From Apoderus coryli (lineage: Eukaryota > Arthropoda > Insecta > Coleoptera > Attelabidae), in assembly GCA_911728435.2 (NCBI GenBank), contig OU452199.1:26484860-26548859 (forward strand): DNA of 64,000 bases, in the 5' to 3' direction. Shown piece after piece: positions 49,555 to 59,239 of the stretch. Every line of letters starts with the position of its first letter. The first letter of the stretch is position 1. Made by a program: the position numbers and the translations under genes. Below the pieces are notes generated by a model. It saw only the letters and a list, made by a program, of their open reading frames with translations, was not told the origin of the DNA and ran no database searches.

Positions 49555-49774
49555 AAATTTTATTATAAAAAATTCAACTATTTTTAACTTGGCGTAGAAG
49601 ATCTGAAATATAAAAAGTACCTCCAAAGAGAAGAAAAAGGAACAAAACCCGATACTTAAAAAAATAGCTGATGTCTAAAAATATATATAAATTTTAGATA
49701 AATGACAAAAAGGTCATAAACTTATTAGTTTACACTTAAATATGGAGAGCTTTTCGTGCCTCGAGGGCAACAGT

Positions 49775-50135
49775 TTATTTACAATCACAACTAATGATGA
49801 AAAACGCTGAGTAGTTCTATTTTTATTTAATTTTAAACTAATATTTTTACTACTGAATATTAAAATAGAGAAACATTTCTCCATTAGATATTATGGGCTT
49901 CTGTAAAACCGGCAACACCACGACATATGGCTGTTTAAGACGCCGCCTGAACGATAATAATAATTTGTGTATATCCCCACATGGGGATATTCGATTCGCA
50001 ATTGGTGGAAACTCTGAAATATTTCCCGCCCTCCTCTCTTGCAATATCGAGTAATGTTGAATTTCCCCTTACCGACCGACGCCGCGCTGTTACAGATCCG
50101 TTTGCCACACTATATTAATTGCTTTGGCCATCTAC
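49775..50135. repeat. repeat block shared with 58935-59240
   Basis: ACAATCACAACTAATGATGA and about 130 following bases recur at 59108-59240 in the same orientation. The CAGATCCGTTTGCCACACTA block at 50095 recurs inverted at about 58985-59005. The two blocks have therefore changed relative orientation between loci. Confidence 0.65.
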
Positions 50136-50256
50136 ACAAATCGTCCATGCTCACAAGATCAAGAATATTTCAACCTTGTTATTTGGTCGTAGAAAAAAAG
50201 TTTAAATTATGAAAGTTAAAGTACTAAATTTAGTGATTTAGGATCCGAAATCGAAA

Positions 50257-50330
50257 ATAAACTGTTGCCCTCCAGGCACGAATAGCTATCCATATTTAAG
50301 TGACCTTTTTGTCATTTATATCCTTCTCTT
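50257..50330 (-). mobile_element. solo terminus of the satellite-bearing element
   Basis: AAATAAACTGTTGCCCTCCA followed by GGCACGAATAGCTATCCATA is the same terminus as copy B and the inverse of copies A and C. It extends only about 70 bp. Confidence 0.65.
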
Positions 50331-52229
50331 CTCGTATATTTCCAATTAAAATATTTTTAAAAAGACTGACGGTGGTTTTTTAATAATATTGACAAAACCT
50401 TTGAAGATAATCTAATGAAATTTTGTACGTGTTCCAAACGTTTTCCCTTAAACGCTGCAGGTATTTTTAGTTTTATGAACTGCTAATAAGCAGGTAAAAC
50501 ACGGTGAAAGGGTTTTTAGCAATTTTAAAACTCGATTTTAATAGACCAAACTGTTTTACAAAGAAAAAAGGTACTCTTGTTTCATAGACCAATTGTGCAC
50601 CGCTTTTAAGAAAAAATGGATTTAAATTAGAATGATTCATGTTTCAGCGTATTACATTTTCCACTTGAACTGGACAGTAGTTGTGCTACTGGGTATACTT
50701 CAATGCAGTATAATGTGTTGCATAGTTCTGCTCTGTATCGTGTGGATTTCTACAAATCACTTTACGTTAATAACATTTCTCGTGACTAGATGGCAACACT
50801 AGTATCAGAATCCACGTAATGGATTTGTGGCGAATGTTGTTTTCCATTATAAAAGTTCGTCGGTATAGAAAGCAAAAGAGAGGAAACATGGAAAGAAGTA
50901 GAAAGAGAGACAGTTTTTATTTGTTTTGTAGTTTTACTACGGTATCTACTACGATCTCATTCATTCTTTATTTGTATTGTCATTTATCTATAAACGATGA
51001 TCGAGTTAAACCGCACCAAATAGCTAATTTTAACATTAAAATAATTTATTCCAATGATACAGGGTCGTAACAAAGACACTTCTGTTAAATAAATTGATGA
51101 TGAATTTTTAGTAGATTTTTAAAAAAAATGTAACTATTCAGGAGATCGACACAACCGAAATTTTGAAAAATTTTTATGCAGTCCTTCATTTTATGACCAC
51201 TGGATTCTAAAAATGACCTCAGTTCAAAAGTTTATATATCTATATATATATATATGGGATATAGAAAACTTTGCGTCACGTTCTAGGCCGCATTTTTTGA
51301 CCAATCGAAACAAAATTTGGTTAAAAAATCGGCTAGGTCATGGAATCGCGTGAGTTCGTTGGCGATTGAAATCGGAGAGCTAATCTCAAAATGGCAGCCT
51401 GTCAAAGTTTTAAAAAAATCATATTTTTTTCATTGTTAATAGAAAATACCGGTGTTACATATCAAATGATAGAGCACTTAAATCTCTACAATGTTTATTT
51501 GGAGAGTTTTTTCATCGCTGGTATATTTAAGTAAATGTAAGTCAATATAAAGTAACAAAAAATAAAAAAAATATCATCACCCGCTACACCTGTAATTATT
51601 TTGACAAATAAACACCTGTGAAATAACAATAAGACCGTACTTACGTATGTATTATAGTATAATGGGTATTTCAGTTAAAATAACTGTCAATATTACACTT
51701 TGGTTATATTTGGCGACTGTCAGAATATTATATTATTTGTTTATTAATAGTGGATGTCAGTGGTAGACTAAGTATAAATAAAAAATACATAAATCAAAAA
51801 TCTACTTTTCCGACTGGCTGCCATCGGGATTTTTTTAATTCAAACGTAAGAAAAAAACAACAAATCCTGAAACTTTGACACCCAGTATCTCAGAAACAAA
51901 GCTTCCACGGATATGTTTGTATGAGATTTTGATCTCTAAAAACTGCTATATACAGGGGAATTATTGAAAAATAAAATAAAAGTTTGTTTCGTTGGAATAT
52001 ATGACTATTAAGAATGTTTGTTTTGGAGATCTTTAAGGCCATTTTCATGTGTTTTTTTAAAAAAATATCCTCATAGCCTTTGACCAAAAAAGTTTTAATT
52101 ATTCTAACTTATATGTTAGTTAATTCAGATATTCTTAACAATCTGAGAAACTCTTTGTGAGTTCATTTTATAAAATAAATTTTCAAATGAAATAATCAAG
52201 ACTTAATCTCACAATTTTTGCTTTATTTT

Positions 52230-52272
52230 TGGCTACCGGTTTCGCTGTAATATGCACAGCATCATCAGGCCA
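52230..52272 (-). ncRNA. hammerhead ribozyme candidate 4
   Basis: The minus-strand mirror of candidate 5, in the left arm of the palindrome: CTGATGA (52268-52262), stem II GCTGT/ACAGC, GAAA, palindromic stem III ACCGGT, H17 = A, stem I TGGC/GCCA. All core positions are intact. Intramolecular pairing of the whole palindrome would compete with ribozyme folding. Confidence 0.72.
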
Positions 52273-52334
52273 GCAAAATATCACTTAGATACATAATTTG
52301 TCGAACAGCAATTATGTATCTAAGTGATATTTTG

Positions 52335-52377
52335 CTGGCCTGATGATGCTGTGCATATTACAGCGAAACCGGTAGCC
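52335..52377 (+). ncRNA. hammerhead ribozyme candidate 5
   Basis: Stem I is TGGC (52335-52338) against GCCA (52374-52377). The core is CTGATGA (52339-52345). Stem II is GCTGT (52347-52351) against ACAGC (52359-52363) with a 7-nt loop. GAAA is 52364-52367, stem III is the self-complementary ACCGGT (52367-52372), and the cleavage base is A52373. A loopless stem III can form only in dimers, a known property of short-stem-III hammerheads. Confidence 0.76.
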
Positions 52378-52599
52378 ATAAATAAAACAAAAATTGTGAG
52401 ATTAAGTCTTGATTATTTGAAAATTGATTTTAAATTCAGATATTGTTATGAATCAAAAAAAAATCAGATAAGACTTAAATATCTCGTAGAATATATAATT
52501 TTTTGCAAAATCAACATTTTTTGAGATACCTTAATTCCTTGATTATTCTAAAATAAAATGCAAATTTTTCAACATTTTTAAATAATATTAAATAAAACA

Positions 52600-53223
52600 A
52601 CAAAATGAATCCCACAAGTATATTTGCATTTGGTTTAGAAAAATACATAATTTATAAATTTTTAAAAAATTGAACAAATAAAATATATACAAAAAATCTT
52701 ATACACTAAATTCTCCTTAATACTAAATACAAATTAAAACAACAATTATATATTTAATATATTATTCATAGTATAAACTATATTGCAAGAAAAAACATTT
52801 GTTAAAATTATTTGGTACATGATATAATATTCACAAAATTATAAATATTATTATATTTTACATTTTCATAGGTACGTAAAATATTTATATAGGAACTATG
52901 AAATTATTAAAAAATGTTTTTCTACCCTCATATTTACATGTTTATCATAAATTTTTTTAATAATTTTACTTCAGTTATATATACACAAAAATAAGGCAAA
53001 TATAAATACATAATATATACAAATTTGTACAAAGTTAATTATAGAAAAAATAAAAAATTCGATGGTGTCCATTTTTTCTGTACATTTTACAAGTTCTAAA
53101 GAAATTTTCAAGATATTCTAGAAAACCATCGAATTTTACAAAATTAAATATTGACTATACATATATACAGTTTAAAATTAAAACCAAAAAATTCACAAAC
53201 ATTATTATTTACAAAAATTACCA
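52600..53223 (-). other. probable 3' UTR of the distal antenna-like gene
   Basis: Extremely AT-rich sequence downstream of the stop codon with no other gene. I did not find a canonical AATAAA on the minus strand that clearly marks the end. Confidence 0.35.
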
Positions 53224-54390
53224 TTATTTTCGCCTCTTTTTCTCAGGCTTACTGACTGTCCCATCTAACTTCTGAACATCATCATTTAGATGCCCAAGAA
53301 GATACCGAAATAAATTCATGAATGTTGAGGTCGCCATTGGGTAGTTATCTTTCAACATAACATCTTCAAAAAATTTCCCAGCCAGCAGAGCAGCCTTTAA
53401 TCGATCATCGCGATTTGTCAATTTATTACAGCCCGTAAAGAACTCTTCCAAATTGGAAAAGTTCACATTCCTCAATCCGACCTCATTGTCATCCACACGA
53501 ATCGCTAAACCAACCGGAGGATTTGCTGTCAAAGCTACTGGACTTGGAGCAGTAGCTTTAATTGCAGGTGTTGATGCAACATGATTTGTCAAAGCTATTG
53601 AACTTTGCTGCTGTTGAGCTGCAAAGTTCCCTGGTGGACTCACCGAGTTATCAGACATCGATAAGTTCTTAGCTTCGATTGGGCAATCATGAATTTTATT
53701 ATTTTTTGTCAACTGAAGTATTTGTGGTTGGGGAAATGTAGCACAAATTCCTCCAGTTGATAAGTTAGAATTAGTGGCAGTAGTACTTACTGGAGCACGA
53801 GATTGAAGCCGCCATTGTGAATGTGCTGGCGTTGAATGAACACTATTGCTATTATTATGTGAAGTCGTGGTTGCCTGCGAACTTCCACTGTCACTCATTA
53901 ACAGATAATTCAACTGCTGTTGAAGGTTCTGCACATAAGCTGTTTGATACATTTCTAACACCGAAATTTCTGCTGCCGGGACCGGGACTGCTGCTGTTTG
54001 TATTGGCGAACGTTTTGGTTCCAACAACTGTGTTGAAGGTCTCACTCCAAAATAATTCGAAACATTATTGTGTATCCGCGGTGACTCGCAAAAGTTACTG
54101 CTCATTCCAGAACTACCAGGAATTGCACTACTATTACTCTTGTTTAAATAAATTTTTGCCCGCTTTATTGGCGGTTCTCCACCAGATTTATCACTTGATT
54201 TCGCAACTAAATTTTGAATTTTGTCGACATTTTTAAACCACCCGCGCAGTGTCGATTCCGGTACTCCAATGTCCCGTGCCACTGAAGCTTTGCTTTCATG
54301 ATTATCACGAACTCGACAGATAGCTTCCAGCTTCATTTCTGGCGTTATTGACATCGAGCGTTTACCTTTAAACGGCATTTTAGGCTCCAT
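53224..54390 (-). CDS. distal antenna-like pipsqueak-domain transcription factor
   Basis: An intronless 388-codon frame runs from ATG 54390 to TAA 53224. Residues about 8-58 form a pipsqueak helix-turn-helix: MSITPEMKLEAICRVRDNH, then ESKASVARDIGVPESTLRGW, the near-invariant recognition helix of the distal antenna (dan/danr) family of nuclear DNA-binding proteins, which act in eye-antennal and neural fate. After a basic stretch the middle is low complexity (Ser, Asn, Gln, with QQQQSS). The last 90 residues, with NLEEFFTGCNKLTNRDDRLK and NLFRYLLGHLNDDVQK, look folded and end in a basic tail KPEKKRRK. A second ATG (MPFKGKRS) is five codons in. The recognition helix has W-F-K where dan proteins usually have W-C-K, so this may be a diverged paralogue. 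Confidence 0.85.
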   Translation of the reverse strand: MEPKMPFKGKRSMSITPEMKLEAICRVRDNHESKASVARDIGVPESTLRGWFKNVDKIQNLVAKSSDKSGGEPPIKRAKIYLNKSNSSAIPGSSGMSSNFCESPRIHNNVSNYFGVRPSTQLLEPKRSPIQTAAVPVPAAEISVLEMYQTAYVQNLQQQLNYLLMSDSGSSQATTTSHNNSNSVHSTPAHSQWRLQSRAPVSTTATNSNLSTGGICATFPQPQILQLTKNNKIHDCPIEAKNLSMSDNSVSPPGNFAAQQQQSSIALTNHVASTPAIKATAPSPVALTANPPVGLAIRVDDNEVGLRNVNFSNLEEFFTGCNKLTNRDDRLKAALLAGKFFEDVMLKDNYPMATSTFMNLFRYLLGHLNDDVQKLDGTVSKPEKKRRK

Positions 54391-54506
54391 TATCACGTCT
54401 TTATTATTATAAAATTATATAAACACTTAACTAACTTTACGACAAAACCAACACGAGCTTTCGTTTATATAAATTAGAGTTAACACCACGAACTTTCACT
54501 ACAAAC

Positions 54507-54531
54507 TGACGCGTGCTCAAAAAGTTTTATA
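54507..54531 (-). promoter_or_regulatory. TATA box and initiator of the distal antenna-like gene
   Basis: On the minus strand, TATAAAA (54531-54525) lies 24 nt upstream of an arthropod initiator TCAGTT with A+1 near 54507. This would give a 5' UTR of about 115 nt before the ATG at 54390. The TATA spacing is a few bases shorter than the usual 30. Confidence 0.5.
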
Positions 54532-55338
54532 AACTCGTAATAACTTTATCTCAATCACAACAACCGAATAAGGTAAAAATTCACACAAGCCTTGTAAGTT
54601 GTAATCGGTACTGAGGAATGAGAAGGCGGGCTAGGAACCAGACTTCTTATACGACAGCCATTCCGCTACCTTGACAACCCTTAAACTAAATCTAAAAGGC
54701 AATAAAATACCCATGGTGTAATAACACAATAGTATTGAACTCTATTTAAATATACAAATATACCTGCCTAATAATATATTCGACGAATCATTTTGGTAAC
54801 AACTTAAAACTTAAATGTGGATTCCCACCCCAGGTAGATCAAAATAACAATTACTAGGTACTGGAGTATTATGATGATGATATCTTTTTTGAAGCCTGTA
54901 GATATTTTAATCTCTTAGGTAGCAAATATAATAGAAATAAGAAGTGTGGGCGAAATTATGTATATATTTAGAGAACAATGCAAAACAACTACCCCACTGA
55001 CTGTACGTGGAAATAATAAACATGAAACACCTACAAATTAGTCAAATATGACCTTATTTGTCTTAATGTTTCTTTCAAATTTGGTTTTGAGAAAATTTTA
55101 ACACAAAATATGATTGGTGCGTTAATTAATTAAATAAGTAAAATAACCATTATAACAAAATATACATTTAGATTAAATAAAAATTAAATTTATTCATTTG
55201 ATGAATTTAGGTTAAATGATTTCTAACTTTTTGACTGTTTGTTTTTGTTTATTGTTTAGGGATGTTTTTTTTTATGTTGACATATGTAATGCTCTTGATA
55301 GTTCTATACACCAATAAATTATTATTATTATTATATTA

Positions 55339-55743
55339 TTAATGTATAAATCAAACAGTATATACTGTCCATGTTACAACGTAAAAGCTTTTAAAGAATT
55401 TTCTTAAAATTTAAAACATCTGTAATGATAAATAAAAAGAAAACATAAAAATAGGCGTAATGCCATAAAATAATTTTGATTTTGAATGTATTTTTTATTT
55501 CATTTTAAATTTTTATATAAAACAATGTTTTGATTTAGATAAAATATTCACAAAATTTTTTCACAAAGTGAATATGTTATATTGATAACACTAATATTTG
55601 TTAATCTTGTACTGAAAGTCACTGATGATGAGAATATTTGATTTCTCGAAACATGTCTGACTGACATAGGCAATGTGCCTTGACTTATAATAATATAAAT
55701 ATATTTATTTTGTGGAGCAGACGCCGTTTGATTTATACATTAA
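55339..55743. mobile_element. 405-bp element with 18-bp inverted ends carrying a hammerhead
   Basis: TTAATGTATAAATCAAAC at 55339-55356 is exactly inverted at 55726-55743. Hammerhead candidate 6 is internal (55617-55662). The left flank is an ATT run following CACCAATAAATT (55309-55345), which looks like the tail of another short retroelement. Confidence 0.7.
55617..55662 (+). ncRNA. hammerhead ribozyme candidate 6
   Basis: Stem I is AGTCA (55617-55621) against TGACT (55658-55662). The core is CTGATGA (55622-55628). Stem II is GAGAA (55630-55634) against TTCTC (55643-55647) with an 8-nt loop. GAAA is 55648-55651, stem III is AC-AT-GT, and the cleavage base is C55657. All conserved positions are present. 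Confidence 0.75.
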
Positions 55744-56989
55744 TCATCGCTCCTCTTTGAATGGATTACTTCATAAAATATTATATTATTATTAATGGTT
55801 TGGTGCAGGCAATACTATTCCCCCAAGGTACTTGATCGAAATTACCAAGCACACGAAGGACTGCAACTACCCTCCTATACCAAATCTCCAATTTCCACGA
55901 AGATGAATCTTTTGGACGGCTTCGCTCTATAACCCTTAGCACAGAACCTCATTTAGCCCAAAAATTATTTGTACTCACGAACATTTTTTTTTGCTGGTAT
56001 GCAAAATCCTGAAATTTGGTATAAAAATAAAATACTATTGGGCAATGAGGAACTGACAATAAATATTTTGGTACATAAAGTGTGTCCAAAGATAAGCGTT
56101 AAAATAGATGAAAAAAAAGAAAGTTGAAATGTTAAATTTTAAGGCTGTATTTATCAGACTTTTAGATTCTTCTACAAAAAAAATCTTTACATCTAGTGCG
56201 ACGTTTCGGTGCCATGATTTGCACTTTATGCCTAAATTGTTTGAAAAAAACATTGAGTTTTAAATTGTAAAATTATGTATTTTAAACATGTAAACGTCCT
56301 CTTTTTGTTTGTATAACTTAATCGTATTGTTCGTTTTTGGTGAAAATTGATGAAGGTAAAAATTATGGCATCGAAACATCGCGTCGCTCTAGATGTACAG
56401 TTTTTGACAGCATAATAAACCTTCGCAATTAGAATTGTGTCTTAAATATAAATAAGAAAGTTCAAGAATAAGAAACAATTATTTTTATGTAAAAACAAAC
56501 TATTTTCACCAAGAAAATGGCAAAAAAAATAAAAATCACCCTGTAGGTATACCGAAAACTAATCAGTTTGACACATTTTCAAAAAACACGTCCTCAAAAA
56601 CACTGTATAGCTCCTTCTTCGATCATTTCCAGAAACCATTAACAAAATATTTGGTTATCGTAACCGATTTCAGCAAGAGCTAAATTCGATCATTTAGTCA
56701 CAACCTTAAAATATTCACCAAATCTGCACTTCATCAAAACGTTATACAAATTTCAAATAAAATCGAGTGTTGGTTTTTTTATTTTCATAAACCCCTTTTT
56801 GCACGCTGCTCATTTTCCTTACAAGTTCTTTCTTGATCTCAATATTTTATTATTTATTTAAAAAAAGGAAAACAAGCCTCGTTTGGATCGCAAATAAAAA
56901 GCCATTTCGCCCCAAGAAAATACTCCCGAATCTCCACGGCTAAATTATTTGAATTGGACTACGAGGTTTGTCGGCGAGGGGTCAACCAT

Positions 56990-57475
56990 CACGGAAATAA
57001 CATGGAATACCTTAACAATTCCATCAAATATGGGATATTTTTCTGTTCGGGGGTTGACCCCTTTTCCACTATTTACGAACGCCTCTGTAAGCAACTTTTT
57101 TATGACACATTCCATATATTACATTCTCTCAAAGCTATAAAAAACTAGTCAAAATTTCTGCCATGTTTAGGCAATATGTTTTATTTTTGGGTTTTAACCC
57201 CTTTTTACACTTTTTTCGAACGCCAATGTAATCTAGTTTTCTATGTTAAATGTTCTAAGTTATATTCTATTAAATCAATCAAAAATTAATCAATATTTCC
57301 GATAAGTTTAAGAACTATATATTTTTTTAATTTTTGAACCCTTTTTTAAACCTCTTGCCTACGCTCAATGTTTCCTAAATGTTAATCAGCACCTAGACAT
57401 ACATTTACTACTTTTGTACCTAATTTGCTTCAAATATGTTTAGTGGTTTTCCAGTTATTGTGGATATGACAGCCT
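56990..57475 (-). mobile_element. satellite-bearing repeat element, copy D (truncated)
   Basis: Read on the minus strand it has the start block (TTGAGCGTAGGCAAGAGG near 57370), then units with TTGGCGTTCGAAAAAAGTG (near 57222) and GAGGCGTTCGTAAATAGTGG (near 57088). It lacks the far terminus. Confidence 0.7.
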
Positions 57476-57604
57476 CCATAAATATAAATACATAATATAA
57501 TATTATTTCATATATAGATAGAGGTAAAAACGATAAGCTCACATACACCAACCCTCGTAAAATTATTTTAAATTGAAGAAAGGTACTAGATAAAGGTACC
57601 TAGG

Positions 57605-57672
57605 AAGAAATGGGTTTAAATTTGAATATTTTCAGATGTCTTAGAAAATATTCAAATTTAAACCCATTTCTT
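57605..57672. repeat. perfect 29-bp-arm hairpin
   Basis: The bases 57605-57633 and 57644-57672 are exact reverse complements (core GGGTTTAAATTTGAATATTT) with a 10-nt loop. No mismatch at all in the arms implies recent origin or selection. There is no flanking transposon signature. Confidence 0.85.
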
Positions 57673-59239
57673 AATATTTTTACAATGCAGTGTAAAATAA
57701 AATAAGACCTTTAATGACACACTGCAAGTATTAAAAGAAACCCATGCCAATATTTATTACCTTTTTCAAATTATAAATTCATTTCTTAATCCTCTTAAGA
57801 CTTTTATAACGGGCAGGTATTATTTGCTTAAACCGTCTGAACAAAAACAAAATTGTATCTACCGGCCTTTCCTATCAATGTTTAAATAGAGATTTCAATA
57901 ACATGTCCAAAACTACCCCGCATAAAAAAAATATCATTACGAAGGAGCCATATTTACGGTCTTGTAAAAACCTTTCTTTGGAAATCATTAGCCACTATCA
58001 ATGAATATTGTGTCTACCTAACAAATAGAAATTATATTTGAACAAACAATATAATTTGAAAACACATTTTTCAACGACAAATAATATGTTTGTTGCAGTG
58101 GTGAGTCACGACTTATTTGAAGATGATAACGTGATTCGGTTTTTCACTAATTTCACTTTGGAGGCCTAAAAACTGTTTTCTATAGGAAAAAAACCCGATA
58201 TGTCAGCCAAAATATTGGAAACGGTATAATAGTTACAATGGCGGTTAAATTAGAGAAAAGTTGTACAACTTAAACACCTTTTAAATTGTGTTTTGGAAAG
58301 TAAACTAACTTTAGCCGCTTTCGAGAATTTTTGATTTTAGTTTTTATTTATTTCTGATATTATTTTTTCAGATAAAAAAAAATTAAAAGCACTTTCTCAA
58401 TGTTGCTTTTTAAGGGGAATAAAATACCGTTTACAAATTTTCACGACGACGTTTCATTTTTGAAAAACCATCATCAAATTCGTTTATCAAATTACTTTAT
58501 TATATTCTAATAAAAGTTATAGGTTCCAACTACATAACTGGTGAAATTTTAAACGCAATTTTCTCGAGAATTATAGGAGCAAATATCAAAAGTAATAATG
58601 TATCACGACCCCTACAGCTATTTGAAAGTTTGGCGGTTGTGTCCTTTCCTATCACAGGCCTAAAGCGATTTCAACCAAAAAAACTAATGGGTTCATCCTA
58701 GGACTCCCCCAAACTCATACACCAAAATTTAGCTCAATTGATTCAAGCGTTATCGTGGAAGAATACATACAGACACACACAGACAGAATTCCATTTGGAA
58801 ATAGTCTTAATAGTCACAAGGAACTTCCAGATGGTTAGATCCGTCTTTATTTCAATTTTTTTAGCGCGTTCATAATACTTTCCCTGTGCGGGAAAGTAAA
58901 ACGTTGAACACCACTAAACAAACCACGATGTATGGGGGTACGACTTGTGTAGATGGCCAAATAAATAAATAATACACCTTGTATAGTGTGGCAAACGGAT
59001 CTGTAACGGCGAAAGTAATTTGGACAAATTCCATATTGCCAAGTTTAATTACAGGTAAGCACTAGTGCTTGTCATGACGTAGTTTTAATTTGAAAATCGA
59101 TTTTTTACAATCACAACTAATGATGAAAAACGCTGAGTGGTTCTATTTTCGTTTAAAATTATTTTAAACTAATATTTTTACTACTGAATATTAAAATAGA
59201 GAAACATTTCTCCAAAGATATTATGGGTTTCTGTAAAAC

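Larger units (their letters stand above)
47472..49768 (+). mobile_element. satellite-bearing repeat element, copy C, with insertion
   Basis: It has the same order as copy A: CTGT repeat, then ACCGCTTAACAGATTTTAAC, then nine or so tandem units with GGCGTTCGAAAATAGT variants (47716, 47858, 47998, 48143, 48266, 48536, 48677, 48817, 48917). It ends with GGAGAGCTTTTCGTGCCTCG and GGGCAAC at 49766-49768. It is interrupted at about 48946-49553 by palindromic elements. A second copy of the start block at about 48310-48420 gives a higher-order repeat. Confidence 0.78.
52183..52432. repeat. 250-bp palindrome containing two hammerhead motifs
   Basis: Arms of about 118 bp (52183-52303 and 52315-52432) are near-perfect reverse complements around the 11-nt loop TGTCGAACAGC. 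Each arm carries a hammerhead ribozyme motif, one per strand. Further out the arms include AATCAAGACTTAATCTCACA. Confidence 0.88.

Noticed and set aside
50819..51070. 83-codon frame with a hydrophobic segment
   Set aside because: It has one possible membrane segment and a basic N-terminus, but no splice or homology support; composition fits random AT-rich sequence.
53817..54236. 139-codon plus-strand frame
   Set aside because: It is the antisense shadow of the distal antenna-like coding region; no domain and no start context.
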